From: Paenibacillus sp. J31TS4
Lineage (GTDB): Bacteria > Bacillota > Bacilli > Paenibacillales > NBRC-103111
DNA length: 64,000 nucleotides
Reading direction: 5' to 3'
Assembly (NCBI RefSeq): GCF_018403265.1
Contig: NZ_BOSI01000001.1
Location: 1,054,001-1,118,000 of the forward strand
Shown: positions 35,510 through 43,571 of the stretch, in pieces
Layout: each line of letters starts with the position of its first letter
Numbering within the stretch: the stretch's first letter is position 1
Notes under the pieces: generated by a model
The model's input: the letters and a program-made list of their open reading frames with translations, nothing else
Told to the model about the DNA's origin: nothing
Databases searched by the model: none
Position numbers and translations under genes: made by a program

Positions 35510-36334
35510 TTAGCAAAATGAGGTGCGCATCGCAAGCTCGGTCATGACGAGCATCGCCTGGTAAGCTTCCAGAACGTCTTTGGCCTGGAACGTGACGATC
35601 GGCGACTGCTCGTCGATCGTCGTGCCCGGCATCAGATGGGCCCATTCCGCTTGGCCGTAGTTGGCGAATTCGATGGACAGCACCGGGCGCTCCGGCGGCG
35701 TCAGCGGCTTGACGCGGTCCCGTGAGGCGATGGCGGCCGCAGCCTTCTCCCGGAGGAGCTGCCCGCTCTTCTCGGGCGTGAGGCAGAGAGCCGACGTGCG
35801 GGAGATCCGCTTCTTGACGATCGCCGTCGTGACGCCGGGAATGAGCTCTTCGGCCTCCTGTGCGGTCTCGTCGTCTCCCGCGACGAGCAGCACCGGGACG
35901 CCGTAGTGCCCGGCCACGTAGGCGTTGAAGCCCATTTCGCCGATTGCGTGATCCCCAATATACATATTCCGGACGCCGAAGATCATCGTATGGCTCATGA
36001 CACCTTTGCGCGCCGCCCGGGTATGGTAGCCTAGGAAGGCGGCCCCGGCGAAGCTCGCATCGAGCCCCTGAACCATCGAGAAGGGCTTGACGTCCCCCGA
36101 AATGAGCTGCGTCTCCGGATGCAGCTCCTCGATGAGCAGATTGTTCATCTTGGAATGACTGTCGTTCACGACCACCTCGCGGCAGCCGCTCGCAAAAGCG
36201 GTTTCAATAACGTGGTTGGCTTCTGCGGTCATGATGCGCTGTCCCCGGGTGTAGTTGTACTTGCTGGAATCGACGAACGTCGCGTCGACCAGGCCAGTAA
36301 TGCCTTCCATATCGATCGAAATGTACAATTTCAT
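35510..36334 (-). CDS. dppA: D-aminopeptidase (DppA-like, M55)
   Basis: 274-aa zinc peptidase that removes D-amino acids such as D-Ala from short peptides; it forms a self-compartmented decamer in Bacillus. The metal ligands are in ISIDMEGITG (Asp8, Glu10) at the N-terminus, NDSHSKMNN (His near 60), GYHTRAARKGVMSHT (His near 104) and GEMGFNAYVAGHYG (Glu near 133). The ATG at 36332-36334 follows GGAGAGGA. As first dpp gene it matches the Bacillus order. The hairpin at 36391-36451 and the DUF3870 gene lie just upstream. Confidence 0.94.
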   Translation of the reverse strand: MKLYISIDMEGITGLVDATFVDSSKYNYTRGQRIMTAEANHVIETAFASGCREVVVNDSHSKMNNLLIEELHPETQLISGDVKPFSMVQGLDASFAGAAFLGYHTRAARKGVMSHTMIFGVRNMYIGDHAIGEMGFNAYVAGHYGVPVLLVAGDDETAQEAEELIPGVTTAIVKKRISRTSALCLTPEKSGQLLREKAAAAIASRDRVKPLTPPERPVLSIEFANYGQAEWAHLMPGTTIDEQSPIVTFQAKDVLEAYQAMLVMTELAMRTSFC

Positions 36335-36390
36335 AGACGGGTTCCTCTCCTTCTGCTGATAGGCTGCGTGGCCAGGTTGGGTGAAATGCA

Positions 36391-36451
36391 AAAATCCGGC
36401 AAACGGCAAGGAACGGCTTATCGCGGTTCGCTGTGTCGTCTGCCGGATTTT
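36391..36451 (-). repeat. Inverted repeat between the DUF3870 gene and dppA
   Basis: Perfect 11-bp arms AAAATCCGGCA (36391-36401) and TGCCGGATTTT (36441-36451) enclose 39 bases. On the minus strand the last arm ends in TTTT, so it could act as a terminator or processing site that sets the ratio between the DUF3870 gene and the dpp genes. Confidence 0.55.
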
Positions 36452-36490
36452 ATCAACGAGGTATGCTTCCATACGGGTTAATAAAGCGGC

Positions 36491-36844
36491 TTAGCCCTGG
36501 CGGGAGACGGCAATTTCCGGGTCCTCCCTGCCGGCAAGGGCAAGTTTGTATTTTTTTTGGGCGTCCTTGAAGGCGACGATCAATGCCTTTTGGGACGAGC
36601 CGTGGTACCTACGGCGGATGTCGTCCGCGACAGGCTCGAGCTCCAACATGCTGTGTCCGATCAAGAGCGAGCGGACGAAGTTGGAGGTGAGCGGAATCGT
36701 GGCCGAGCAGCCGGCATCCACGATCTTGTGGTTGGTCGTATCGACCACCATGGAAACGAAGAAAGCGCTGTACTGCTGGGTAATCGGATTGTTGACGGAG
36801 GTTTGCGCGTCGCCGACTACATAAACGGTGTCTTTGTCGTACAT
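36491..36844 (-). CDS. DUF3870 domain protein
   Basis: 117 aa. The sequence (DTVYVVGDAQTSVNNPIT at the start, VDAGCSATIPLTSNFVRSLL in the middle, RRRYHGSSQKALIVAFKDAQ near the end) fits the DUF3870 family of small soluble proteins of unknown function. The ATG at 36842-36844 follows AAGGAGA. It lies 156 bases upstream of dppA on the same strand with a promoter just before it, so it may be the first gene of the dpp transcript. Family members are often near amino-acid or peptide metabolism genes; I infer no activity. Confidence 0.82.
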   Translation of the reverse strand: MYDKDTVYVVGDAQTSVNNPITQQYSAFFVSMVVDTTNHKIVDAGCSATIPLTSNFVRSLLIGHSMLELEPVADDIRRRYHGSSQKALIVAFKDAQKKYKLALAGREDPEIAVSRQG

Positions 36845-36947
36845 CGAACGTCTCTCCTTGGCGGCAGCGCCGTTCCGGCGGGAGGGATGGCGGAAGGGAT
36901 ACTTCCGACGACCTCTGGCCAGCAGTCGGCCGCCTGGTATGTTAACT

Positions 36948-36977
36948 ATTCTAACAACATTACAACCGTTTTGTAAA
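36948..36977 (-). promoter_or_regulatory. Candidate promoter of the DUF3870-dpp unit
   Basis: On the minus strand TTTACA (36972-36977) and TAGAAT (36948-36953) are separated by 18 bases. It lies about 100 bases before the DUF3870 start and overlaps the last codons of the serine hydrolase gene. The flanking GTTAAC and TTGTTAG words form an imperfect dyad over the -10. Confidence 0.6.
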
Positions 36978-38120
36978 TAGAGAATGGCGCGGAAGAGCGG
37001 ATGCACCCGAAAACGAAGCAAACAATACGTTCGCTGTCTCTTCCTCCACCGGATAAAAGACGTGATGTCCCTTAACCTTACACGAACCGTTCGTCAAGAC
37101 GACAAAGCCCCAACGAACGTCGCGGTCAAAAAACAGAGCGCTGAGCAGTCCGTAGGCATCACCAGCGTGACCGATCATGGTCCGGCCGGGGATTAGATCC
37201 GCTGTCAGCTGGAAGGATAGGCCGGACTGCCGGAAAAACCCTTCCCTCTCGTTCCCCGACCAATGGGGGGACTGCATGAGTGCGGCCGTCTCCGGGCGGA
37301 GCAGGCGCTGCCCGTCCAGTTCGCCGTCCATATGGGCGATCAGGTAGCGGCTCAGATCCTCCGCCGATGTTCGCAGGCCTCCCTGCGGGCCGAACAGCGC
37401 GCCATTGACGCCAGGCACATACCCGTCATAATCGGGCTCTGCCGGCAAAGTATCGCCGTAATCATCCATCGCTGGGGTGTAGGAGCCGTCCTCTGCTGAA
37501 TATTCGTAGAGGACAGCCAGCGACCGCGGATCCGATAGGTCGTGCAGGCGGAAGCTGGTCTCCCTCATGCCGAGGGGATCGAAGAGATGCGTCCGGCAGT
37601 AGCGGTCGAATCTCTCGCCGCTTAGCTTCTCTACGACGGTCGCGAGAATGAGCGCGCCGGTGTTGGAATAGAAGAAGCCGGCGGGGTCGCCCGGCGGGTG
37701 CTCCCCCCAGAGTCGCTCGGTGTAATAAGAGCCGCCCGGCAGCAGCAAATCGGTGATCGCCAGCCTCGGCGGATTCTCGCTGCGGGCATCGACGGCGAAC
37801 GGAACGTATTCGTCCTGCAGCCCGGACGTATGGGTCATCAGCTGCCGCATGGTGACCGGGATGGACGGAAAGGCGGGATGCCGCAGCGGGAAGCCCAAGT
37901 AATCGCTTACATCCGCGTCTATGGAACAGAGCCCCTGATCGGCTAACTGCATAATAGCCGTTCCCGTTACCGTCTTGGAGATCGAGGCGATTCGAAAGCG
38001 GGTGCGAGGCGTTACGGGGATGCGCCGCTCCAGATTGGCGAAGCCGAAGCCGCCGCTCCAGATCCTCTCGCCGTCGCGTACGACCGCGGCAGCCAAGCCG
38101 GCAACCCGGTGCTTCTCCAT
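36960..38120 (-). CDS. Beta-lactamase-fold serine hydrolase (class C / esterase type)
   Basis: 386 aa from the ATG. The serine-lysine motif is S46-I-S-K49 in IASISKTV, the tyrosine motif is YSN in FFYSNTG, and the third motif region is MIGHAGDAYG. Proteins of this family are penicillin-binding proteins, D-aminopeptidases or esterases; no signal peptide is seen, so it is probably cytoplasmic. The ATG has no ribosome site. An in-frame CTG at 38154-38156, preceded by GGGAGGGAGAGG, would add 12 residues (LEHQLDASIRQI), typical for this family, and may be the real start. It precedes the dpp locus and may act on D-amino-acid peptides. Confidence 0.87.
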   Translation of the reverse strand: MEKHRVAGLAAAVVRDGERIWSGGFGFANLERRIPVTPRTRFRIASISKTVTGTAIMQLADQGLCSIDADVSDYLGFPLRHPAFPSIPVTMRQLMTHTSGLQDEYVPFAVDARSENPPRLAITDLLLPGGSYYTERLWGEHPPGDPAGFFYSNTGALILATVVEKLSGERFDRYCRTHLFDPLGMRETSFRLHDLSDPRSLAVLYEYSAEDGSYTPAMDDYGDTLPAEPDYDGYVPGVNGALFGPQGGLRTSAEDLSRYLIAHMDGELDGQRLLRPETAALMQSPHWSGNEREGFFRQSGLSFQLTADLIPGRTMIGHAGDAYGLLSALFFDRDVRWGFVVLTNGSCKVKGHHVFYPVEEETANVLFASFSGASALPRHSLFTKRL

Positions 38121-38195
38121 TATCTGGCGAATGCTCGCATCAAGTTGGTGTTCCAGTCGCCTCTCCCTCCCTTTCTTCCTTTAGGGATTTCTCTT

Positions 38196-38224
38196 ATTAT
38201 AATAGACCTTGCCCGTTCTGAATA
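38196..38224 (-). promoter_or_regulatory. Candidate promoter of the serine hydrolase gene
   Basis: On the minus strand a perfect TATAAT (38196-38201) with a weak TATTCA 17 bases upstream (38219-38224). It lies 40 bases before the CTG start candidate. Confidence 0.5.
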
Positions 38225-38308
38225 GATTTTCTTTAAACGCTTTATTTGAAAAATGAGGAGGAAACTGGATTCCCCAGTTCCTTCCCATTTCCTTCCCATT
38301 TCCGTCTG

Positions 38309-38653
38309 TTATTCTGTTTCGCTCTCTTGCAGGAAAGCCTTGACCAGCCGGGCGAAGCGGCCCGGCAGCTCAAGCGGAAGCCCGTGGCCAGCACCGGCGA
38401 TGAGCTCCGTGCGCACATTGGGGAGCAGCCGGCGAGCGCGTTCCAGAGCCGCAGCAGGATCATACTGTACGTCCTGGTCTCCCGGCCAGCACCAGCGTCG
38501 GACAAGCAACCTTCCGCAGCTCCTCGTCCGCCAAATAGCGGGCGAATACCTTGTTGCGCGGCATGCACGTCCGCATGCCAACGAGGAATTGCCGACGAAC
38601 CAAATGGTTTATGGTGCTTTCCTTGCCTGCCATCCAGTCCATGAACCGGTTCC
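38309..38653 (-). pseudogene. Remnant of an alpha/beta hydrolase
   Basis: Only the C-terminal 110 or so residues remain, in two frames. The first part (38653 to about 38482) reads NRFMDWMAGKEST...ADEELRKVACPTLVLAG; the rest continues in another frame as DQDVQYDPAAALERARRLL...IAGAGHGLPLELPGRF, with the late Asp and His of the family. The join needs removal of one base near 38482. The N-terminal half with the nucleophile serine is absent; upstream sequence to 38760 is non-coding in look. It is a decayed gene unless both the shift and the truncation are assembly errors, which is unlikely. Confidence 0.75.
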
Positions 38654-38788
38654 TACCGCCATCTCCAAACAAAAAACGAGGGCCGCATAAGACCCCGTTC
38701 CGGTTCCAATTTCTCAGGGAGACACAAAAAAATAGAAGGAGCTGCCCCTGTCGATTAAGCAACGCTTATCGAGTTAGGCTTCCTCCTC

Positions 38789-39412
38789 CTAATGAGGTTC
38801 GCACTCCGGCACGACTCCTTTCTCTCGGAGCGCTTGCAGGCAGAAGGCAACGCAGCGGTCCACATAGGCCTTGACCTCCTCGAACGTGTGGAGCTCCAGC
38901 TCCTCGTTCCGTTTGGCTGGATCCGCGATAAAATCGTCCCGCAGCTCAAGCTGCAGGCGTTGCAGAGCTTCTGCGGTCAGCTCGCCGAATCCGCCCTCGG
39001 GCGGTTCGAGGTAACGGTAGGCGAGCCCGTACGCTTCCGCCAGCCTTCCGTTCAGACGGCCGAAGTCGCGGTAATTGCGCTGCTGCGCTTCTTTCTTCCG
39101 GGCCGGCGGGAGCCACTTGATCTTCCGGTAGTAAAAGTCGTCCAGCCAGATCTGATCGGAGAGGAGGTGGGAATAGTACCCAATGAGGAACGGCTCCTTC
39201 ATCCACTGGCGGTGTTCGGCATAAAACCGCTCGGCATTGACGTAAATCAGCCCGGTCTCCGTCCGGTCGTAATAATGGGTAGCCCCCTTGGGGATACCGA
39301 TGTACTGGTTGGCGTCGGGAGCGATGCCGCCGAGCAGCAGACACTCGTCCATATGTGGCAGCCGGCTGAGCAGCTGCGCGGCGATACTGAGATGCATCAT
39401 CCGGGAACCCAT
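38789..39412 (-). CDS. Zinc-dependent phospholipase C-family-like protein
   Basis: 207 aa, soluble and helical. MMHLSIAAQLLSRLP, LLLGGIAPDANQY and FLIGYYSHLLSDQIWLDDFY carry His and Asp residues in the arrangement of zinc-dependent phospholipase C / S1-P1 nuclease-like proteins often annotated as hydrolases. There is no signal peptide, so an intracellular phosphoester substrate is more likely than membrane lipid. The ATG at 39410-39412 follows AAAGGAGGAGA. It follows the damaged transglutaminase gene on the same strand by 47 bases. Confidence 0.8.
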   Translation of the reverse strand: MGSRMMHLSIAAQLLSRLPHMDECLLLGGIAPDANQYIGIPKGATHYYDRTETGLIYVNAERFYAEHRQWMKEPFLIGYYSHLLSDQIWLDDFYYRKIKWLPPARKKEAQQRNYRDFGRLNGRLAEAYGLAYRYLEPPEGGFGELTAEALQRLQLELRDDFIADPAKRNEELELHTFEEVKAYVDRCVAFCLQALREKGVVPECEPH

Positions 39413-39459
39413 TCGATCTCCTCCTTTCTGCTAGCATACGGCCTGTCTCCCTCTGCCCG

Positions 39460-40067
39460 TTACAGCTCCTGCGGAAGCTCGTGCAGATACATGAAGATTC
39501 CGTCCGAGGCGTTCCGCAGCGTCTCCATCGTTCGCCGGTTCGGCACGGGGTAGATGACCGGGTAGTCCTGTTCCTCCAGCTCTTCCCGTACCGGAAAAGC
39601 AAGCCGCTCCTCGCCGAGGGAAAATTCGGCCGCTACGCCGGGCTTGTTGCCGCGCGCGTCCAGGCGCACCCACCGGCCGGCCTCGGGCACGTATACGGCA
39701 TTCAACGCGTGGATGCAGTATCCGGTCTCCGGCGTCTCTCCGATCGTCAGCCGCTGGTAACAAAAGCCGGCCGGAATTCCGGACGCCCGAAGCAGCGCCG
39801 CAAGCAGATTCGACTTGGCGTAGCATATTCCCTCGCGGTGCCGCAGCACCTCGGAGGCCGTACGCGTCACACGCCGGCTCTGGATATCCCAGGAATGGGA
39901 AACCTCGTCACGGACGAAATGATAGGCACGCCGGATATAGGGGTTTCATCCGCTGCCACCCGTTCGAGCCGGGCCGCAAGGTCCCGGATGTCCGGATCGT
40001 CCCAGTCCAGCTCCTCCGTCCTCGTCCTATAAGCGCGCTCATCCTCCGTTGCAAGAACCAGCTTCAT
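39460..40067 (-). pseudogene. Transglutaminase-like protein gene with a frameshift
   Basis: The N-terminal part starts with ATG at 40065-40067 (AAAGGAGG upstream; KLVLATEDERAYRTRTEELD) and the C-terminal part continues in another frame: YIRRAYHFVRDEVSHSWDIQ, then HREGICYAKSNLLAALLRAS, with the catalytic Cys, and TGYCIHALNAVYV, with the His, and RLDARGN, with the Asp. The two join if one base is added to the G run at 39940-39943. All catalytic residues survive, so it is either a recent mutation or a homopolymer sequencing error; if corrected it is an intact 202-aa protein. It lies 47 bases before the phospholipase C-like gene. Confidence 0.82.
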
Positions 40068-40188
40068 GAAGCTTCCTCCTTTCGTGAGTCCCCCCGCCGC
40101 CCCCTTCATAGGCACGTCCCGTCCTGATTTGTTTGCGTCCTCCCGGCATTGGGTAAGGAATACGAAAAGCCGAAGGAGGAGAAGCGCT

Positions 40189-40365
40189 ATGCCGAACGAT
40201 ACGCCGAACGAAAAGAGCCAGGACGTACGCAATCATCCTGACAAGGAACATAACGCCCCCGAGCAGGAGGATAAAATTAAGCGCGGCATCGATATCGAAC
40301 CGGAAGCGGAGGATGACTGGAACCAGCAGCAGCCCTACGACCGCAGCCAGAAAAGCCCGAACTAG
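40189..40365 (+). CDS. Small hydrophilic hypothetical protein
   Basis: 58 aa, highly polar and rich in Asp, Glu, Asn, Pro and Gln (MPNDTPNEKSQDV near the start, DIEPEAEDDW in the middle). It is probably disordered and soluble, in the manner of small acid-soluble or stress peptides of spore formers, but no SASP signature is present. The ATG at 40189 follows AAGGAGGAG at ideal spacing and a terminator overlaps its stop, so it is a real short gene. It is divergent from the transglutaminase gene. Confidence 0.8.
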   Translation: MPNDTPNEKSQDVRNHPDKEHNAPEQEDKIKRGIDIEPEAEDDWNQQQPYDRSQKSPN

Positions 40366-40377
40366 GGCTTTTTTTTT
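40351..40377 (+). terminator. Intrinsic terminator overlapping the small gene's end
   Basis: 8-bp stem AAAAGCCC / GGGCTTTT with a 6-base loop that contains the TAG stop codon, followed by nine T residues. Confidence 0.85.
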
Positions 40378-40407
40378 GGGTTTTTCCCCCTGCTGCCGGT
40401 TAGGAGC

Positions 40408-40752
40408 TTACATGCCCGCCTCGGCTTGACCGCGTTCCTGCCTTCTTTCCGGCTGTCCGGCCTTCCCCCATTTGACCCGGTTGATCTTTTCCTTGTGGAC
40501 GAAGCAGTCCTCAAGCTCGATCTCGTAAACGTTCGCCAGAGCGGCGACGTAATAGAGCACATCGTACAGTTCTTCCTCGATCGTCCCTTTGATAGTGCCG
40601 GTTTCCTTCATCCGGCTGTCCTTGCGGATAACCTCGGACAGCTCCCCCACTTCCTCCACCAGCTTCAAGAAATACCGGTGCTTGTGGTCCGGATCGTGAT
40701 CGGTCTCTTTGATATACTGCTGCAGCTTGCTTAAGGTAAGTCCTTCCTGCAT
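40408..40752 (-). CDS. MazG-like nucleotide pyrophosphohydrolase
   Basis: 114 aa. The all-alpha NTP pyrophosphatase motifs are present: KLVEEVGELSEVI (E-x-x-E) and EEELYDVLYYVAALAN (E-x-x-x-D), which bind magnesium. Such proteins hydrolyse non-standard or excess NTPs. The C-terminus is Gln/Arg/Glu-rich. The ATG at 40750-40752 follows GGAGGAA. It converges on the small hydrophilic gene and is divergent from kinB. Exact substrate unknown. Confidence 0.87.
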   Translation of the reverse strand: MQEGLTLSKLQQYIKETDHDPDHKHRYFLKLVEEVGELSEVIRKDSRMKETGTIKGTIEEELYDVLYYVAALANVYEIELEDCFVHKEKINRVKWGKAGQPERRQERGQAEAGM

Positions 40753-41014
40753 GGCGGGTTCCTCCGTTGTCGAGTTGCCTTTCTTTGCATGCCCTTCTAT
40801 AGAAACGGCCGTCTGCCGTCAAGGCGGTTTTCCTTTATCTTACCAGACACTCCCAGGGACGGGGGATGGTTTTACGGCTTTACAATCGCACTCCGGCAAT
40901 GCATGGCGCGCAGGAATGCCTCCCGCTCCCCGCGGACCCTTGTTAAGGAACAACGGCCCTTTCCCCATGGCGATTCGTCCCCCCGTCACTTTTTTCCAAA
41001 AGCGGCTGGCGGCT

Positions 41015-41043
41015 CAAGGATTTTTGCAAGGACTGTCGAATTG
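41015..41043 (+). promoter_or_regulatory. Candidate sigma-H promoter of kinB
   Basis: CAAGGATTT (41015-41023), 11 bases, then GTCGAATTG (41035-41043). This fits the sigma-H pattern RNAGGAWWW-N11/12-RNNGAATWW with one mismatch in each half. It lies 43 bases before the kinase start. The rest of the 333-base gap after the MazG-like gene shows no gene. Confidence 0.55.
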
Positions 41044-41085
41044 TTGTCTATGTCACGTTAACCTATTACAGAGGGTGAACCGCTA

Positions 41086-42369
41086 TTGAATCAGGTAAAG
41101 GAAGTCCTGCTCCAGCTGTTCTTTGCCCTGATGCCGTTCGTCACGTACGGCGTCTACTACCGCGATCGAAACACCAACTATTCCCGCACCTTCATTCTGC
41201 TCGTAAGCGCCGTCTGTTTGCTTCTCTCCATGCTGTTCGCCTCGAGCGTCCGGCACGGCATCATTTTCGACGTTCGATACGTCATTCTTTTTTTCGGCCT
41301 TGTGTTCGGAGGGCTGCCGACCGGCCTGTTCCTGCTGCTAGAGGTGCTGCTGCTGCGCCTCTACCTAGGAGGGCCGGGCACCGTCTCCGCCTTGCTGATT
41401 CTGGCCGTCACGTTCCCGCTCTCTTGGTATTTGTCCGTGCTCTATGCACGGACCCGGCACAAATTCGCAGTGACGTTTCTAGCCGGTCTTTCCTTCTCTG
41501 CCATCCCGATTCTCATTCTGTACGTCATGCTTCCCGAATACGTCGTGACGAATCTGGCGTATCATCTCTTCTTTCTCCCTGTGATCAACACGATGGGCTC
41601 TTGGCTCCTCATTACGCTGTTCCACAAATCCGCAGCGGACAAGGAACTGTACCTGAAGTACCAGCAGAGCGAAAAACTGGAGGCGATCGGTCACGTAGCC
41701 GCGTCTCTCGTCCATGAAGTGCGCAACCCGCTGACCACGGTGCTTGGGTTCCTGAAGCTCATTCGGGAAAACCGCGCGTCGCCCGAGAAGCTCGACCGCT
41801 TCATCGGAATCAGCATCGAGGAGATTCAGCGGACCGAACAGATCCTATCCGAGTACCTGTCCATGTCCAAGCCGCTCACGCCCCACCGCAAGATGCTGGA
41901 TTTCGGCAGCGAATTGCTGGCGGTGATGGATGTGATGACACCGTATGCGACGATGCATAAGGTAAGTCTGCTGTCCGCTCCGCCGCACGAGCCCGTACCC
42001 GTCGCCGGCAATGCGACCGAGGTCAAGCAGATGCTCGTCAACTTTATCAAGAATGCGGTCGAGGCGTGCGTCGATTCGTCCAAGGGCTGGGTTCGCGTAA
42101 GTCTGCAGGCCGAGCAGGGCGTCGCGAGGCTGTCTATCGAGGACAATGGCAGAGGAATGAGCCCCGATCAGCTGAAGAGGCTGGGGTCCATCTATTACTC
42201 CACCAAAGCGACGGGGACCGGGCTCGGACTCACTTTTTCCTATAAGCTGATCCGGTCCATGAACGGCAGCGTCTCCGTCCGGAGCACCGAGCATATGGGA
42301 ACGGAATTCACTATTCTGCTTCCGCTAGCCGAGCAGGAGGAGCAGCGGCAAGAAGAGAATATGCGCTAA
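41086..42369 (+). CDS. kinB: Sporulation-type sensor histidine kinase (KinB-like)
   Basis: 427 aa. Six hydrophobic segments in residues 1-190 match the 5TM-LYT receptor region of KinB (signature region VRYVILFFGLVFGGLPTG). The kinase core follows: H-box VAASLVHEVRNPLT with phospho-acceptor His210, N-box NFIKNAVEA, G1 DNGRGMSP and G2 TKATGTGLGLTFSYKLI. In Bacillus KinB feeds phosphate to Spo0F to start sporulation. The start is TTG at 41086 after GAGGGTG. It has no partner response regulator nearby, as usual for phosphorelay kinases. Its stop overlaps the end of convergent rpiA by a few bases. Confidence 0.87.
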   Translation: MNQVKEVLLQLFFALMPFVTYGVYYRDRNTNYSRTFILLVSAVCLLLSMLFASSVRHGIIFDVRYVILFFGLVFGGLPTGLFLLLEVLLLRLYLGGPGTVSALLILAVTFPLSWYLSVLYARTRHKFAVTFLAGLSFSAIPILILYVMLPEYVVTNLAYHLFFLPVINTMGSWLLITLFHKSAADKELYLKYQQSEKLEAIGHVAASLVHEVRNPLTTVLGFLKLIRENRASPEKLDRFIGISIEEIQRTEQILSEYLSMSKPLTPHRKMLDFGSELLAVMDVMTPYATMHKVSLLSAPPHEPVPVAGNATEVKQMLVNFIKNAVEACVDSSKGWVRVSLQAEQGVARLSIEDNGRGMSPDQLKRLGSIYYSTKATGTGLGLTFSYKLIRSMNGSVSVRSTEHMGTEFTILLPLAEQEEQRQEENMR

Positions 42370-43052
42370 CCGCCGGTCAGCGGCTCGCCGAGCACACGGA
42401 TCGTCCCGTCGGGAGAGGCGGCAATGACGGAAGCCGCCATCTGGACGAACAAACCGTGCTCGGCAACGCCGGGGATCGTGCTCAGCCTCACGGCGAGCTC
42501 CCCCGGATCGGGGATCGGGCCGAACCGGCAGTCGGCGATCCAGTTGCCGTTGTCGGTGAGGAACGGAGATCCGTCTTCCTTCTGGCGCAGGACGGGCCGG
42601 CAGCCTAGTTCCGCCAGTCTCGCCATCGTCAACCGCACGGCGAATGGAATCACCTCCACCGCAAGCGGAAACCGTCCCAGCGTTCCTGTCAGCTTGGAAT
42701 CATCTACGATGACGACGAACCGGCTGCTGTTAGCCGCCAGCAGCTTCTCACGCAGCAGCGCTCCGCCGCCGCCTTTGATCAAATTCAGCTGGCTGTCCAC
42801 TTCGTCCGCCCCGTCGATCGTCAGATCCAGCGGCTCCAGCTCTTCCTGCGTCATGAGCGGAATGCCGAGCTCTGTAGCGAGCTTCTCGCTCGCCACTGAG
42901 CTTGCGGCAGCCCGGATACGCAGACCCTGCCTCACCTTCTCCGCTATGCCGCGGATCGCCTTGGAAGCGGTCGATCCGGTGCCGAGGCCGACCTTCATCC
43001 CGTCTCTCACCAGCTCCACCGCCCGTTCCGCCGCCAGTTGCTTGGCATCCAT
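42366..43052 (-). CDS. rpiA: Ribose-5-phosphate isomerase A
   Basis: 228 aa; interconverts ribose 5-phosphate and ribulose 5-phosphate in the pentose phosphate pathway. Conserved blocks are GLGTGSTASKAI (phosphate binding), LDLTIDGADEVD (about 77-88), IKGGGGALLREK with the catalytic Glu and KLTGTLGRFPLAVEV. The ATG at 43050-43052 follows AGGAGG by eight bases. It is the last gene of a minus-strand run with an acetyltransferase and a small membrane protein. With pgl elsewhere in the window it gives two pentose phosphate functions, not linked. Confidence 0.96.
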   Translation of the reverse strand: MDAKQLAAERAVELVRDGMKVGLGTGSTASKAIRGIAEKVRQGLRIRAAASSVASEKLATELGIPLMTQEELEPLDLTIDGADEVDSQLNLIKGGGGALLREKLLAANSSRFVVIVDDSKLTGTLGRFPLAVEVIPFAVRLTMARLAELGCRPVLRQKEDGSPFLTDNGNWIADCRFGPIPDPGELAVRLSTIPGVAEHGLFVQMAASVIAASPDGTIRVLGEPLTGG

Positions 43053-43064
43053 ATCGGTCGCCTC

Positions 43065-43568
43065 CTATTCTAGACTGTCCGGCTCCACCGGCTTGCTCAT
43101 CGTGAGCTTGCCGCCGGACTCGTGCTCGCACACATATCCATGCTTCTTATAAAATCCGACCGCATCGCTCCAATGCGCCAGCGTCTTCAGCTCGAGGCGC
43201 CGGCAGCCGCGGGCGGCTGCCGTCTGCTCCAGAGCGGCAAGAATGCGTCCCGCATAGCCCAGCCGTCGATACGGCCGATGGACGGACATCCGGACAATCC
43301 GGCCGGTTCCCTGCTCCAGCGGAACGTACGCCCCGCAGCAGACCGCCCTGTCCTCCAGGAGCCCGACGAGAAAGATAGCCCCCTGGCTCCGGTAGGTCTC
43401 CGTCAGCTGCTCGAGGTCCGGATTCAGCGTCGAGTCCAGCCAGCCGAAGCGCTCCTCCAGCCCGGCCAGCACGAGCGCTCTCACCTGGGCCTCAGTCTCC
43501 CGGCTCACATTCTCTATACGCAGCGGGGGCTGTCCCGGAACCCCCTCCGGTTTGGTTGGTTCTTGCAA
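43065..43568 (-). CDS. GNAT-family N-acetyltransferase
   Basis: 167 aa. GNAT motif A is RMSVHRPYRRLGYAGRILAAL (quoted in part; acetyl-CoA pyrophosphate loop RRLGYAG) and motif B is SDAVGFYKKHGYV. The start is TTG at 43566-43568, nine bases after GGAG, four bases after the stop of the small membrane protein. It lies 12 bases before rpiA, so it is in one operon with it. Substrate unknown. Confidence 0.87.
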   Translation of the reverse strand: MQEPTKPEGVPGQPPLRIENVSRETEAQVRALVLAGLEERFGWLDSTLNPDLEQLTETYRSQGAIFLVGLLEDRAVCCGAYVPLEQGTGRIVRMSVHRPYRRLGYAGRILAALEQTAAARGCRRLELKTLAHWSDAVGFYKKHGYVCEHESGGKLTMSKPVEPDSLE

Positions 43569-43571
43569 GTG

